A stretch of 64,000 bases of DNA, taken from Arthrobacter_H sp030452125 (GTDB lineage: Bacteria; Actinomycetota; Actinomycetes; Actinomycetales; Micrococcaceae). The stretch lies in NCBI GenBank assembly GCA_052379645.1, contig JBQSYU010000018.1; one strand, 5' to 3'. The number at the start of each line of letters is the position of its first letter. Positions within the stretch are counted from its first letter, which is position 1. Positions 17,302 to 29,274 of this stretch are shown here, in pieces. The notes beneath the pieces were generated by a model. It was given only the letters and a program-made list of their open reading frames with translations. It was not told the DNA's origin and did no database searches. Position numbers and translations under genes: made by a program.

Positions 17302-17838
17302 ATGCAGATCAGCGCCGGTAACATCAGGAAATTGGTTCGGCTCGGTTCCAAGGCCTTCCGGGCTTTTCGCCGTAGCCAGGGATCGACGCCCGGCCCCTCA
17401 CGGAGCCCCGGAACTTCCCCGGCCGGTTCATCGGGGCCAGAGGGTGGACGCCCCTATCCCGGCGACTACGAGGGCCGATTCACCCCCCGGTATGCCCCAC
17501 GGCCGGACGGCCATCCGGATCCGGGGGAAATCGTCTGGACCTGGGTCCCCTATGAAGAGGACCCCTCCCGGGGCAAGGATCGTCCGGTGCTGCTGGTGGG
17601 CCGTGACGGGGAGTTCCTCCTGGGGCTGATGCTCACCTCCCAGGACCACAACAACCGCCGGCACCGTGATCGGGACTACGTCGACATCGGGACCGGGGCC
17701 TGGGACCGGGCCGGCAGGCCCAGCGAGGTCAAGGTCGATCGGGTCATCCGTGTGGACCCGCAGGGCATTCGTCGCGAAGGGGCCGTGCTGGACCGAGGCG
17801 CCTTCGAGCGGGTCGGCCGGGCCCTGGGCGGAGCCTGA
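17302..17838 (+). CDS. PemK/MazF-like family protein, no antitoxin partner
   Basis: Residues about 73-176 match the PemK/MazF fold: PGEIVWTWVPYEED, GKDRPVLLVG and a conserved TSQDH segment. The first 70 residues are basic and then Pro/Ser/Gly-rich, which is not found in classical MazF toxins of about 110 residues. No antitoxin-sized ORF is adjacent; the neighbours are lepA and rpsT. The frame is open upstream to 17191, but a leaderless-type -10 box supports the ATG at 17302. It may be a ribonuclease with a housekeeping role or a domesticated toxin. Toxicity should not be assumed from the family name. Confidence 0.85.
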   Translation: MQISAGNIRKLVRLGSKAFRAFRRSQGSTPGPSRSPGTSPAGSSGPEGGRPYPGDYEGRFTPRYAPRPDGHPDPGEIVWTWVPYEEDPSRGKDRPVLLVGRDGEFLLGLMLTSQDHNNRRHRDRDYVDIGTGAWDRAGRPSEVKVDRVIRVDPQGIRREGAVLDRGAFERVGRALGGA

Positions 17839-18061
17839 GGGCGCAGCGTTCCAGCCTGGAGCGTCCCGACGGGCCGACCCGCCGGAAACTGCTTCGAATC
17901 GCGGGCATCGGCCTTAGCTGCTAAGATTGCTTGCTGTGTGTCCGCGCAGGTCGACGGGCACTTCTCCCGGGTCGCCATAGGTATCCCCACGCCGCTCAGT
18001 CGATGGCTCGGGAGGGATCCCTCACCGACCATTTTCCGCGAAAGCAAGAGAGTTTAAACTA
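17839..18061 (+). promoter_or_regulatory. rpsT upstream region
   Basis: These 223 bp precede rpsT. A small palindrome CTTAGC-T-GCTAAG (about 17912-17924) overlaps a TAAGAT hexamer that could serve as a -10 box, leaving a 5' UTR of roughly 130 nt. No well-defined S20-binding structure could be recognised by eye. Confidence 0.35.
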
Positions 18062-18322
18062 GTGGCAAACATCAAATCCCAGAAGAAGCGCATCCTCACC
18101 AACGAGAAGGCCCGCGCCAACAACGCGGCAGTCCGTTCGGATGTGAAGACCGCCATCCGCGCAGTCAAGCAGGCTGTGACCAAGGCTGATAAGGATGCCG
18201 CCACGGCAGCGCTGCGCGTTGCAGGCCGCAAGCTGGACAAGGCCGTCTCCAAGGGTGTCCTGCACAAGAACAATGCAGCCAACCACAAGTCGGCCATCTC
18301 CAAGAAGGTCAACGCGCTCTAA
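18062..18322 (+). CDS. rpsT: 30S ribosomal protein S20
   Basis: This 86-residue, very basic protein starts ANIKSQKKRI, the S20 signature, and binds the 5' domain of 16S rRNA early in assembly. It has the usual high Lys/Ala content and high-expression codon choice. The start is GTG at 18062. It is monocistronic and followed directly by a strong terminator. Confidence 0.98.
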   Translation: MANIKSQKKRILTNEKARANNAAVRSDVKTAIRAVKQAVTKADKDAATAALRVAGRKLDKAVSKGVLHKNNAANHKSAISKKVNAL

Positions 18323-18345
18323 AGCCCGTTCAAGGTTTCATCGCA

Positions 18346-18379
18346 AGAAGCCGCTTCCGGTTCTCCGGAGGCGGCTTCT
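18346..18379. terminator. rpsT terminator (also faces holA)
   Basis: A 15-bp stem (18346-18360 with 18365-18379) with one G-T wobble and a TTCT loop is followed by TTCGTTTAA on the plus strand. It lies between the convergent ends of rpsT and holA and probably serves both. Confidence 0.9.
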
Positions 18380-18412
18380 TCGTTTAATGCCCCCGGCCCC
18401 GGGGCCCTGGGT

Positions 18413-19465
18413 TCAGCGCCGGGCAGCCAGGGCGATCCCGGTGACGGCCCGCTCCACCGCATAGCGCGGATCGCGGGAAGCGCCCTTGACCTGGGCATCC
18501 GCCTCGGCCACCAGGCGCAGGCAACGCACCAGGTCATCGGAGGAGAAAAAGCGGGCCTGCTCCTGGGCCTGTTGGATCTGCCACGGTGCCATGCCGAACT
18601 CCTGGGCCATGGATCCTGCGGAACGGCGTTGCCCGGAGACCTTGGCCACCTGACGCAGTTTCATGGCCAGTGCCGCGACGATGGGGACCGGGTCGGTACC
18701 GGTGGCCAGGGCATGGCGCAGGGCCCCCAACGCCGCGGGGCCACGACCCGACAGGGCGGCATCGGCCACCTTGAAGCCGGTGGCTTCCACCCGCCCGCCG
18801 AAGTACCGGTCCACGGTCTCCTGATCGACCTCACCCGTGGTGTCCTGGATCAATTGCGAGCAGGCCGCCGCCAATTCGCCCAGATCGGCGCCGACGGCTG
18901 CCACGAGGGCACGGGTGGCCTCGGGAAGGATCCTGCGGCGGGCCTCCTTGAATTCGTGGGAGACGAACTCGACCTTCTCGGAGTCCCTCTTCAACGGCTG
19001 GCAGTCGATGACCCGGGCCCCGGCGGCCTTGAGTGCATCAAGGACCTTCTTGCCGCGGTTGCCCCCGGAGTGGTGCAGGATCATGACCACGTCCTGGGCC
19101 GGGGAGGCCGCGTAGGCGAGCGCGTCGTCGAGGAAGTCCTCGTTCATGGTCGCCAGCGAGGTGGCCTCGATGATCTTGGCCTCACCGAACAGGGAGGGGC
19201 TGGCTGCCAGCAGCAGCTCGCCGCGCTGGTAGGTCGACGCATCGAAGGCCGTCACCTCGGCGTCCCCGTCGCGGTGGCGAACCTGCCGGCGGATCGATTC
19301 GATGACCCTTCCGGCAAGGTAGGCCTCGGGTCCCTGGAGAAGGACCAGCGGGGCGGGGGCGGCCTGGCGCCAACCGGTGCGGTCCTGTGCACGCGTTCCC
19401 GAGGCCCGGGACGGGCCCGAGGTCTTATTGGCCACCCTGATCCACCTTCCATTGGAGTCTGACAT
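18413..19465 (-). CDS. holA: DNA polymerase III subunit delta
   Basis: The delta subunit opens the beta clamp for loading. The N-terminal AAA-like domain (LVLLQGPEAYLAGRVI) lacks a functional P-loop, as expected for delta. The C-terminal collar helices end with DPRYAVERAVTG. Length of 350 residues is normal. An ATG at 19465 starts 6 bp after the comEC stop, so holA is the third gene of the comEA-comEC-holA unit, a common arrangement. Confidence 0.93.
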   Translation of the reverse strand: MSDSNGRWIRVANKTSGPSRASGTRAQDRTGWRQAAPAPLVLLQGPEAYLAGRVIESIRRQVRHRDGDAEVTAFDASTYQRGELLLAASPSLFGEAKIIEATSLATMNEDFLDDALAYAASPAQDVVMILHHSGGNRGKKVLDALKAAGARVIDCQPLKRDSEKVEFVSHEFKEARRRILPEATRALVAAVGADLGELAAACSQLIQDTTGEVDQETVDRYFGGRVEATGFKVADAALSGRGPAALGALRHALATGTDPVPIVAALAMKLRQVAKVSGQRRSAGSMAQEFGMAPWQIQQAQEQARFFSSDDLVRCLRLVAEADAQVKGASRDPRYAVERAVTGIALAARR

Positions 19466-19471
19466 TGCATC

Positions 19472-22072
19472 CTATCGTCCCGAGGGCCGGACAGGTCGTC
19501 CGGTGATCACCAGCTCCCCCGTGGGCGTGACGCGCAAACGGATGGTCCCGTTGAGGTCGGTGCGGAACGTGTGCATGCCGGCTTCATGCAACGCCTTGAG
19601 GATCGTCGGGGTGGGATGGCCGTAGCTGTTCCCGTCCCCCACCCCGATCAGGGCCACCCGGGCCCCGGATTGGTCGATGACGGCCGTCCCGCCGTTCTTC
19701 GCCCCGTGATGGCTGACCTTCAACACGTCCACCTGCAGCTCGGGGTGGGCCCGGAGCACCGCGTCCATGGCCTGCTCCTCCAGGTCCCCGGTGGCCAGCA
19801 GAGTGAAGGGCGGATGACCAGGGGCTGCCATCCGGAAGACCACGACCAGGGAGGCATCGTTTTCCTCTTCCCCCCGCGGATCCCCGATGGGCCCGATGAC
19901 CTCCCAACTGACCGGGCCGGCGGATCCGGTCTGCCCGACCTCGGGAACCGTGGCCTCCAGCCCCTGTGGAAGTCCCGGTAGTTCGGTGCTGTCCGTTCCC
20001 GTGGAGTAGAAGGCCTGTTCCACCGTCCTGCCCCGAACCGCCCCCTCCACTCCGCCGGCGTGATCGGCGTGCAGATGGGTGATGAACAAGGCATCAATGG
20101 TGTGGACCCCGAGTTCGTCCAGACAATCATCGACGACGTCGGGGTCCAGCCCCGTGTCGATCACGACGGCATGATCGGGGGCGGAGCGCAGGACAAAGGA
20201 ATCCCCCTGCCCGACGTCGCAGCCCGCGACCTGCCACTGCCCGGGCGGGTCCGGCCACCAGGCGGTTGCCGGAAGCGTGAGTCCTGCCAATAGGCCCAGG
20301 CACCCCAACGCGGCGGCCCCGGCGACGGTCCTGCGTCCTGTTCCGGGGGCGGGCCCGGTCCTCGAGGCCCAGCGGCCGCCGGCGAACGGGCGCGGTATCC
20401 AGGCCCAGCGTCCGGGGTGGGGCCCGGCCTCTGCCGCCGGCGTGGCGGCAAGCCACACCGCGACCAGGGCCATTAAGGCCAACAGAACCGCGGCCCCGCG
20501 GCCACCGGATCCTTCCGGCCACGGAAGCAATGCGCCGGGCAGGCCATGGACCAGCCGGCCCAACATCCCGATCCAGTCCGCCGGGATCCCGGCCAGCCAG
20601 ATCAGTGGCTGCGCCCAGGGTCCCGGCACGGCACAGAGCAGCAGTGCCGACATGCCGACCACGGTGACCAGCGGGACCAAGGGGGCCGCCAGGACGTTCG
20701 CCGGAACCGCATAGAGGCTGAAGGCAGGATTCATGCCCAACAACACCGGGAGGCAGAAGAGCTGGGCACTGGTGCTGATGGCCACCCCGTCGGCCAGCCA
20801 TCCCGGCATGATGCGTCGGGCCAGCGCCCCCAGCCGGGCACCCATGAGTACTATCCCGGCGGTGGCAAGGACTGAGAGCTGGAAGGCGGGTTCCCGGGCG
20901 AACCAGGGATCCCAGGCCAGCACCCCGCAGACACAGACGCAGAGGGCGGTCAGTGCCTGGCGCCCCCTGCCCAGGTAGACGGCCACCGCACCCACGGCCC
21001 CCATCACCGCGGCGCGGATGACACTGGGTTCGGGATGGACCAGGATGACGAACCCGACCAGGGTCACCAGCGAGGCACCCAGGGCCAACCATCGATTCAC
21101 CCCGCAGAAGCGGCACAACCACAACACACTGCCCAGGATCATCGCCACGTTGGCCCCGCTCACCGCAGTCAAATGAGCCAGCCCAGCGGTTTTCATGGCG
21201 CTGTCCAGTTCGGGGCCCTGGGCCGAACGGTCCCCCATCACCATGCCGGGCAGGAGCGCCGGACCGGTGCCGGGAAGCACCGCCGACTCCAGTACGAAGC
21301 GTCGTCGCCATTGCTCGGAGACCGGTTCCGGCGAGGGCGTGTCCCGGGTCTGCATGGAAGCGACGGCCCTGAGCCAGTAGCCCTGGCGTTCCCCGGGCTC
21401 CGCCGGGCTGAGACGTGCCAGCCCGGAGACGATCCGACCCGGTAGTGGTTCCGCCCCGGGGCCCGCCCGGCCCGCGTCCAAGACCAGGACCGCCTCGGCG
21501 GCCCCGGCATGCCAGTTTCCATGGGCCGAGTATTTGAGGATCCGGACATCGACCATGAGCCTCGCCGTCGGTTCCGGACGTTCCTCGGCGGCGTGTTGTC
21601 CGACGATCGGTTCCCCCGTATGGGCCGCTCCTCCCGTTTCGATCCGGCGGGGATCCCCGGTGACCACCGCTTCCACCCGCAGGGTGGACGACGTCGCGGC
21701 CAGGGCGGCGAAGGTCGGGTCCATTTGGGCCAGGGAGTGGGTCGAGATCGCGGCCGAGACCAGGAAGACCCCCACTGCGGCGGCAGCCACCGGCGTCCAC
21801 CAATGACGGGACCAGGCCAGCAGTCCCCGGTTGCGCATCAACACCCCGAAGAGAAAGACCAGGAGGAGCCCCAGGGCCACGGTCAGTATCCGCGCCAGGG
21901 CAGGGTCATGTCGGACCAGTTCCCAGGCGGCCGCCCACGCCCCGGCCGCTGCCGCGAGGCTGCGCAGGTCCAGGTAACCGTCGTCGACGGGGCCCGAAGC
22001 GGTACCGGCGTCGGGACGGGCCCAGCGGGACAGCAGGCGCTGGAGAAAGCCGGCGCCATCGCGGCTCAACAT
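19472..22072 (-). CDS. comEC: ComEC/Rec2 DNA uptake channel protein
   Basis: This 866-residue polytopic membrane protein has an N-terminal OB-like domain and a central competence domain with many hydrophobic helices (HLTAVSGANVAMI is the family core). The C-terminal metallo-beta-lactamase domain carries ITHLHADHAGG. It forms the channel for single-stranded DNA import, and the hydrolase domain may degrade the other strand. It follows comEA by 19 bp. Whether the organism is naturally competent cannot be told from this window. Confidence 0.95.
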   Translation of the reverse strand: MLSRDGAGFLQRLLSRWARPDAGTASGPVDDGYLDLRSLAAAAGAWAAAWELVRHDPALARILTVALGLLLVFLFGVLMRNRGLLAWSRHWWTPVAAAAVGVFLVSAAISTHSLAQMDPTFAALAATSSTLRVEAVVTGDPRRIETGGAAHTGEPIVGQHAAEERPEPTARLMVDVRILKYSAHGNWHAGAAEAVLVLDAGRAGPGAEPLPGRIVSGLARLSPAEPGERQGYWLRAVASMQTRDTPSPEPVSEQWRRRFVLESAVLPGTGPALLPGMVMGDRSAQGPELDSAMKTAGLAHLTAVSGANVAMILGSVLWLCRFCGVNRWLALGASLVTLVGFVILVHPEPSVIRAAVMGAVGAVAVYLGRGRQALTALCVCVCGVLAWDPWFAREPAFQLSVLATAGIVLMGARLGALARRIMPGWLADGVAISTSAQLFCLPVLLGMNPAFSLYAVPANVLAAPLVPLVTVVGMSALLLCAVPGPWAQPLIWLAGIPADWIGMLGRLVHGLPGALLPWPEGSGGRGAAVLLALMALVAVWLAATPAAEAGPHPGRWAWIPRPFAGGRWASRTGPAPGTGRRTVAGAAALGCLGLLAGLTLPATAWWPDPPGQWQVAGCDVGQGDSFVLRSAPDHAVVIDTGLDPDVVDDCLDELGVHTIDALFITHLHADHAGGVEGAVRGRTVEQAFYSTGTDSTELPGLPQGLEATVPEVGQTGSAGPVSWEVIGPIGDPRGEEENDASLVVVFRMAAPGHPPFTLLATGDLEEQAMDAVLRAHPELQVDVLKVSHHGAKNGGTAVIDQSGARVALIGVGDGNSYGHPTPTILKALHEAGMHTFRTDLNGTIRLRVTPTGELVITGRPVRPSGR

Positions 22073-22091
22073 GGCAGCGCCGCCGGGGCCA

Positions 22092-22904
22092 TCAGTTGAA
22101 CCGGACCAGCGGTTCGAGCCGTTCCATCATGGCCGGACCGATTCCGGACACGGCATCCAATTCCGTCATCGAGGCAAAGGGGCCGTTCGCCGCCCGGAAG
22201 TCGATGATCCTCGCGGAGAGGGCCGGGCCGATGCCCGGCAATTCCTGCAGACCGGCGGCATCGGCACTGTTGATGTCGATCGGGCCCGCCTCCCGCGCGC
22301 CGGCACCGGCTGCGCCGCCGGGCCCTGCCCCGGGTCCGGCGCCGTTCGGGGGTCTTTCCGTGCCGCCCGCCCCGGGAAGTTCCTTGGTGGTGGGCAGATA
22401 CAGTTGTTGGCCGTCCACCAGGGGGGCCGCCAGGTTGATCGCCGCGGGGGCCGCACCGCTGGCCAGTCCCCCGGCGGAACGAACGGCATCCTCGGCCCGG
22501 GCCCCGGGGGCGAAATGGTAGACCCCGGGCTTCTTCACCGCTCCGGCCACGTGGACCAGGACCGACGCGGTCCCGGTGGCCGCCGCCCCGGAGGCCTGCC
22601 CCGGGTCCGACCCGGTGGGGCTGGATCCCTCGGCTGAGGGAGGGTGGCTCGAGGTGGTGCCCGGGCCGGGGGTGCTGGGCGGGGTCGACGCCGGGCCGGT
22701 GGCGGCGCTGGGATCCAGGGCCACGGAGTCCAGTTGTTGTCCCGCGCCTTCGGGCGGATGGAAGAGCAGACTGGCAGCGATCCAGATGACGGCGGTGAAC
22801 AGCAGGCACATGATGGCCCCGCGCCCCAGCCGAAAACGGAAACGTGTCCGGGGAACAGGGCCCGCTGCCGTAGCGGTGCGCTGTTCCCAACGGTGTCGGA
22901 CCAT
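22092..22904 (-). CDS. comEA: ComEA-type helix-hairpin-helix DNA-binding protein
   Basis: One membrane anchor lies at residues about 30-48. A low-complexity Pro/Gly linker is followed by an SLBB domain (about 108-170, with VAGAVKKPGVYHF). The C-terminal double helix-hairpin-helix starts DINSADAAGLQELPGIG. It should bind incoming DNA outside the membrane and pass it to ComEC. The ATG at 22904 lies 6 nt after a TAGGCT -10 box, so the mRNA is probably leaderless. Confidence 0.93.
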   Translation of the reverse strand: MVRHRWEQRTATAAGPVPRTRFRFRLGRGAIMCLLFTAVIWIAASLLFHPPEGAGQQLDSVALDPSAATGPASTPPSTPGPGTTSSHPPSAEGSSPTGSDPGQASGAAATGTASVLVHVAGAVKKPGVYHFAPGARAEDAVRSAGGLASGAAPAAINLAAPLVDGQQLYLPTTKELPGAGGTERPPNGAGPGAGPGGAAGAGAREAGPIDINSADAAGLQELPGIGPALSARIIDFRAANGPFASMTELDAVSGIGPAMMERLEPLVRFN

Positions 22905-22930
22905 GTTCCCAGCCTAGGAACCGCGTTCCT
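22905..22930 (-). promoter_or_regulatory. comEA leaderless promoter with embedded palindrome
   Basis: On the minus strand TAGGCT (22911-22916) ends 6 nt before the comEA ATG. Directly upstream, 22916-22930 is a perfect interrupted palindrome, AGGAAC-CGC-GTTCCT on the plus strand, filling the spacer between -10 and -35. The -35 region itself is GC-rich and poor, as expected for a regulated promoter. Confidence 0.5.
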
Positions 22931-22995
22931 CGGCGGCGCCCCGGGGTGGCCGGATGTGGAGAACCCCGGTGGCCCGACGGCTGTGGAGGACCGGG

Positions 22996-24051
22996 TCAGG
23001 CCGGGACGGTGGATCCTGGGGCGTCGTCTTCGGGGGGATCCTGTTCGGACGGCGCCGCGGCATCGACCGGTTCGTCAGGGTTGTCCGGCGGGGCAAGGGC
23101 GGCAATGACCACGGCCAGGACCCCGGCGCCGGCATGGGCTGCCAGCACGGTGGGGAGCGGCTCGCACAGGACATCGCCGACACTGGAGCTTTCCAGCTCG
23201 GCACACAGTTCGTGGGCCTGATCGGGGTTGCCGAAGTAGTGCACGGCGATCCGGGCCCCGGCCGGCGCGGCAGCGGCCTCCTCGCGGGAGATCTCCACCA
23301 GACGGGACATGGCCCGCGGCATGGTGCGCACCTTCTCGTGCACTCCGATGCGCCCGTTCTCGATGGCCAGCAGGGGCTTGACCGCCAACAGGGTGCCGAA
23401 CATGCTTGCCGCGGCGCCGATCCGCCCGCCCTTGCGTAGCTGTTCCAAGCTGGGGACCACGAAGTACAGCCCATGGTCCTGCGCCCGCCGGACCCCGGCT
23501 TCCAGTTCCTGCGCGCCGGCCCCGGCCTCGGCGGCCAACACGGCGTCCATGACGGCCAGTCCCTGGGCCAACCCCACGGTCCTGGTGTCCATCACGGTGA
23601 CCTCGACCTCGACCTGCTCCGCCGCCCAACAGGCCGCGTCCACGGTTCCGGAGAGACCTTGGGACAGATGGAGCGAGTAGATCCTCTCGAAGCCGGCGGC
23701 GGCCAGGGATTCATAGGTGCGTTGGAAGGCGCCGGGGGCGGGACGGGAGGTCTGCACGGAGGCCCCGGTGGCCAAGGCCATTGCCAGTGCCGTCTCGACG
23801 TCGTCCAGTCCTTCCGTGTAGATCTGTCCGTCGATCATCACGGGAAGGGGCAGGACGCGCAGATGTTCGGCGTGCTCCTGGGCCCAGGCGGCGGGGATGG
23901 CCGAAGCGGTATCGGTCACCACCGCGGTACGCGGACCGCTCCTCCCCCGCGCCCGGTGGCGCCGATCGCGGGGAAGCAACCGTTCGAGGAAGCCGGGGGA
24001 ACGACCCGGGGGCTGGGCCGTGGGGTCGCCCCGGCGCGGGGCTGAAGGCAT
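22996..24051 (-). CDS. DegV family fatty-acid-binding protein
   Basis: The DegV fold is recognisable from VVTDTASAIP near residue 42, the TSRPAPGAFQ loop, the HLSQGLSGT motif and the late GNPDQAHEL segment. Family members bind fatty acids and in Gram-positive bacteria present them to the FakA kinase for phospholipid synthesis. No fakA is in this window. There is a basic N-terminal extension of about 40 residues and a Pro/Asp-rich tail of about 30. It starts 9 bp after leuS and is separated from comEA by 91 bp that hold a new promoter. Confidence 0.92.
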   Translation of the reverse strand: MPSAPRRGDPTAQPPGRSPGFLERLLPRDRRHRARGRSGPRTAVVTDTASAIPAAWAQEHAEHLRVLPLPVMIDGQIYTEGLDDVETALAMALATGASVQTSRPAPGAFQRTYESLAAAGFERIYSLHLSQGLSGTVDAACWAAEQVEVEVTVMDTRTVGLAQGLAVMDAVLAAEAGAGAQELEAGVRRAQDHGLYFVVPSLEQLRKGGRIGAAASMFGTLLAVKPLLAIENGRIGVHEKVRTMPRAMSRLVEISREEAAAAPAGARIAVHYFGNPDQAHELCAELESSSVGDVLCEPLPTVLAAHAGAGVLAVVIAALAPPDNPDEPVDAAAPSEQDPPEDDAPGSTVPA

Positions 24052-24060
24052 GTCCCTACC

Positions 24061-26565
<2,505 letters not shown>

Positions 26566-26654
26566 GGTGGGTCGCCTTCTGGTAGTGCAGATTCGGTTGG
26601 TCATCCAGTCCCGGCCCGCGCCGGGGTCCCCGCGGGGTTCCCACGAGGACCGAA

Positions 26655-26683
26655 CATGAAAATACCCCTTGGCATCCAAGGGG
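26655..26683 (-). terminator. terminator-like hairpin in the leuS leader
   Basis: On the minus strand a perfect 8-bp stem CCCCTTGG/CCAAGGGG (26665-26683) with a 3-nt loop is followed at once by TATTTTC. It lies 99 nt before the leuS start and inside its transcript, so it would act as an attenuator rather than an end-of-gene terminator. A 6-bp AGCCGG/CCGGCT stem (26702-26707 with 26685-26690) abuts it upstream and includes the end of the leader-peptide stop codon. Confidence 0.65.
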
Positions 26684-26705
26684 CAGCCGGACGGTTCGGG
26701 CCCGG

Positions 26706-26732
26706 CTAGGAAGGACGTAGGACTGCTGACAT
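26706..26732 (-). CDS. candidate leuS leader peptide MSAVLRPS
   Basis: An ATG at 26732 opens an eight-codon frame ending in TAG. Its single Leu codon is CTA, the rarest in this genome. A TAGACT -10 box ends 6 nt upstream, so the transcript is likely to start at this ATG. The frame ends where a hairpin begins, and a terminator-like stem follows, the arrangement expected of a ribosome-controlled attenuator. One Leu codon is few, so confidence is moderate. Confidence 0.6.
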   Translation of the reverse strand: MSAVLRPS

Positions 26733-26767
26733 GGTCCCAGTCTACAGCACGGCGGGGCCGTGACACC
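26733..26767 (-). promoter_or_regulatory. leuS promoter
   Basis: TAGACT (26739-26744, minus strand) is a good TANNNT -10 box placed 6 nt before the leader ATG. The -35 position falls in the arm of the glpK terminator hairpin, where no consensus hexamer is seen. Confidence 0.55.
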
Positions 26768-26786
26768 TGGGGTGTCACGGCCCCGC
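26752..26786. terminator. glpK terminator
   Basis: A perfect 16-bp stem (26752-26767 with 26771-26786) with a 3-nt loop lies 29 bp after the glpK stop. There is no T-tract on the minus strand, so its strength as an intrinsic terminator is uncertain. Confidence 0.75.
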
Positions 26787-26814
26787 GCTGCAGGTCGTGG
26801 AGGGGTTGGCGGGC

Positions 26815-28329
<1,515 letters not shown>

Positions 28330-28384
28330 GGGTTGCTTCCCTTCGAAGTACCGGTGATGGGGCAGATGATGCCGTGACGCGCAC

Positions 28385-28398
28385 CACACGATCGTGTG
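28385..28398. promoter_or_regulatory. perfect palindrome upstream of glpK
   Basis: CACACGATCGTGTG is a perfect 14-bp palindrome in the 123-bp gap between glpF and glpK, 56 bp before the glpK ATG. Its size and place suit a dimeric regulator of glycerol genes. It does not match the CRP/GlxR consensus or the palindrome in front of the SorC-type regulator gene. Confidence 0.4.
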
Positions 28399-28452
28399 CT
28401 GGCAGTCTAGGACATGGGTCCTGGCCGCGGGGTCGAGGTGCGCACGGAGGCG

Positions 28453-29181
28453 TTAGAAGAGCAGGCCTCCGGAGACGCCGCCCAAGGCTCCGCCGACCAG
28501 GGGGCCGACGACGGGGATCCAGGAGTAGCTCCAGTCGCTGGGTCCCTTGCCCTTGATCGGAAGGAAGGCGTGGGCGATCCGGGGTCCGAGGTCACGGGCC
28601 GGGTTGATCGCGTAGCCGGTCGGTCCACCGAGGGAGGCACCGATGCCCACCACGAGGAAGGCCACGGCCAGCGGGCCGAGTCCGTTGGGGGTCAGTCCGA
28701 AACCGGCGATGACGAAGACCAGGACGAAGGTCGCGATGATCTCCGTGAGCAGGTTCCAGCCCTTATGCCGGTAGACGGGGCCGGTGGCGAAGACGCCCAG
28801 CTTGGCCGCCGGGTCCTCTTCGGCGTCGAAGTGCTGCTTATAGGAAAGGTAGGCCAGGACGGCACCGATGATGGCGCCGATCATCTGGGCGGCGAAGTAG
28901 AGCAGCGTGTTCACCAGCGTGATGGCCACGCCCGGGGCATACTCGTGGACGTTGGGGTTGACCAGCAGGCCGACGGTGACGGCGGGGTTGATGTGTGCGC
29001 CGGAGACCGCGGCGACCCAGACACCGGCGAAGACGCCGAGCCCCCAGCCGAAGTTGACCATGAGGAAATTGCCGTTATTGCCCTTGGCGCCCCTCAGGAC
29101 GGCATTGGCGACGACGCCACAGCCGAGAAGCATCAGCACCATGGTGCCGAGTGCTTCCGCACTGAAGACTTGTAGAGACAT
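28453..29181 (-). CDS. glpF: glycerol uptake facilitator (aquaglyceroporin)
   Basis: This MIP-family membrane channel has six predicted helices and the two half-helix motifs: NPAVT at residues 65-69 and NPARD at 193-197. The Asp after the second NPA-type motif is characteristic of glycerol-conducting rather than water-only channels. Length of 242 residues is normal. The ATG at 29181 has GGAG about 7 nt upstream. It lies between glpD and glpK, consistent with glycerol import for the pathway. Confidence 0.95.
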   Translation of the reverse strand: MSLQVFSAEALGTMVLMLLGCGVVANAVLRGAKGNNGNFLMVNFGWGLGVFAGVWVAAVSGAHINPAVTVGLLVNPNVHEYAPGVAITLVNTLLYFAAQMIGAIIGAVLAYLSYKQHFDAEEDPAAKLGVFATGPVYRHKGWNLLTEIIATFVLVFVIAGFGLTPNGLGPLAVAFLVVGIGASLGGPTGYAINPARDLGPRIAHAFLPIKGKGPSDWSYSWIPVVGPLVGGALGGVSGGLLF

Positions 29182-29274
29182 CGTTGACTCCTACGTTGTG
29201 TGGAATGGGGCGGGGCATCAGTTGATGTCCCGCGGTGATCCGGCTCCCGGCGATCGCCGATGCGGAAAAATGGG

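Noticed and set aside
17302..17838. Complete toxin-antitoxin locus
   Set aside because: No antitoxin-sized gene lies on either side; the neighbours are lepA and rpsT.
26566..26814. T-box riboswitch upstream of leuS
   Set aside because: No T-box sequence or specifier stem is recognisable. The mini-ORF plus hairpin explains the leader better, and T-boxes in Actinobacteria are mainly known before ileS.
28385..28398. CRP/GlxR-type operator before glpK
   Set aside because: The half-sites do not match the TGTGA-N6-TCACA pattern, so the palindrome is left unassigned.
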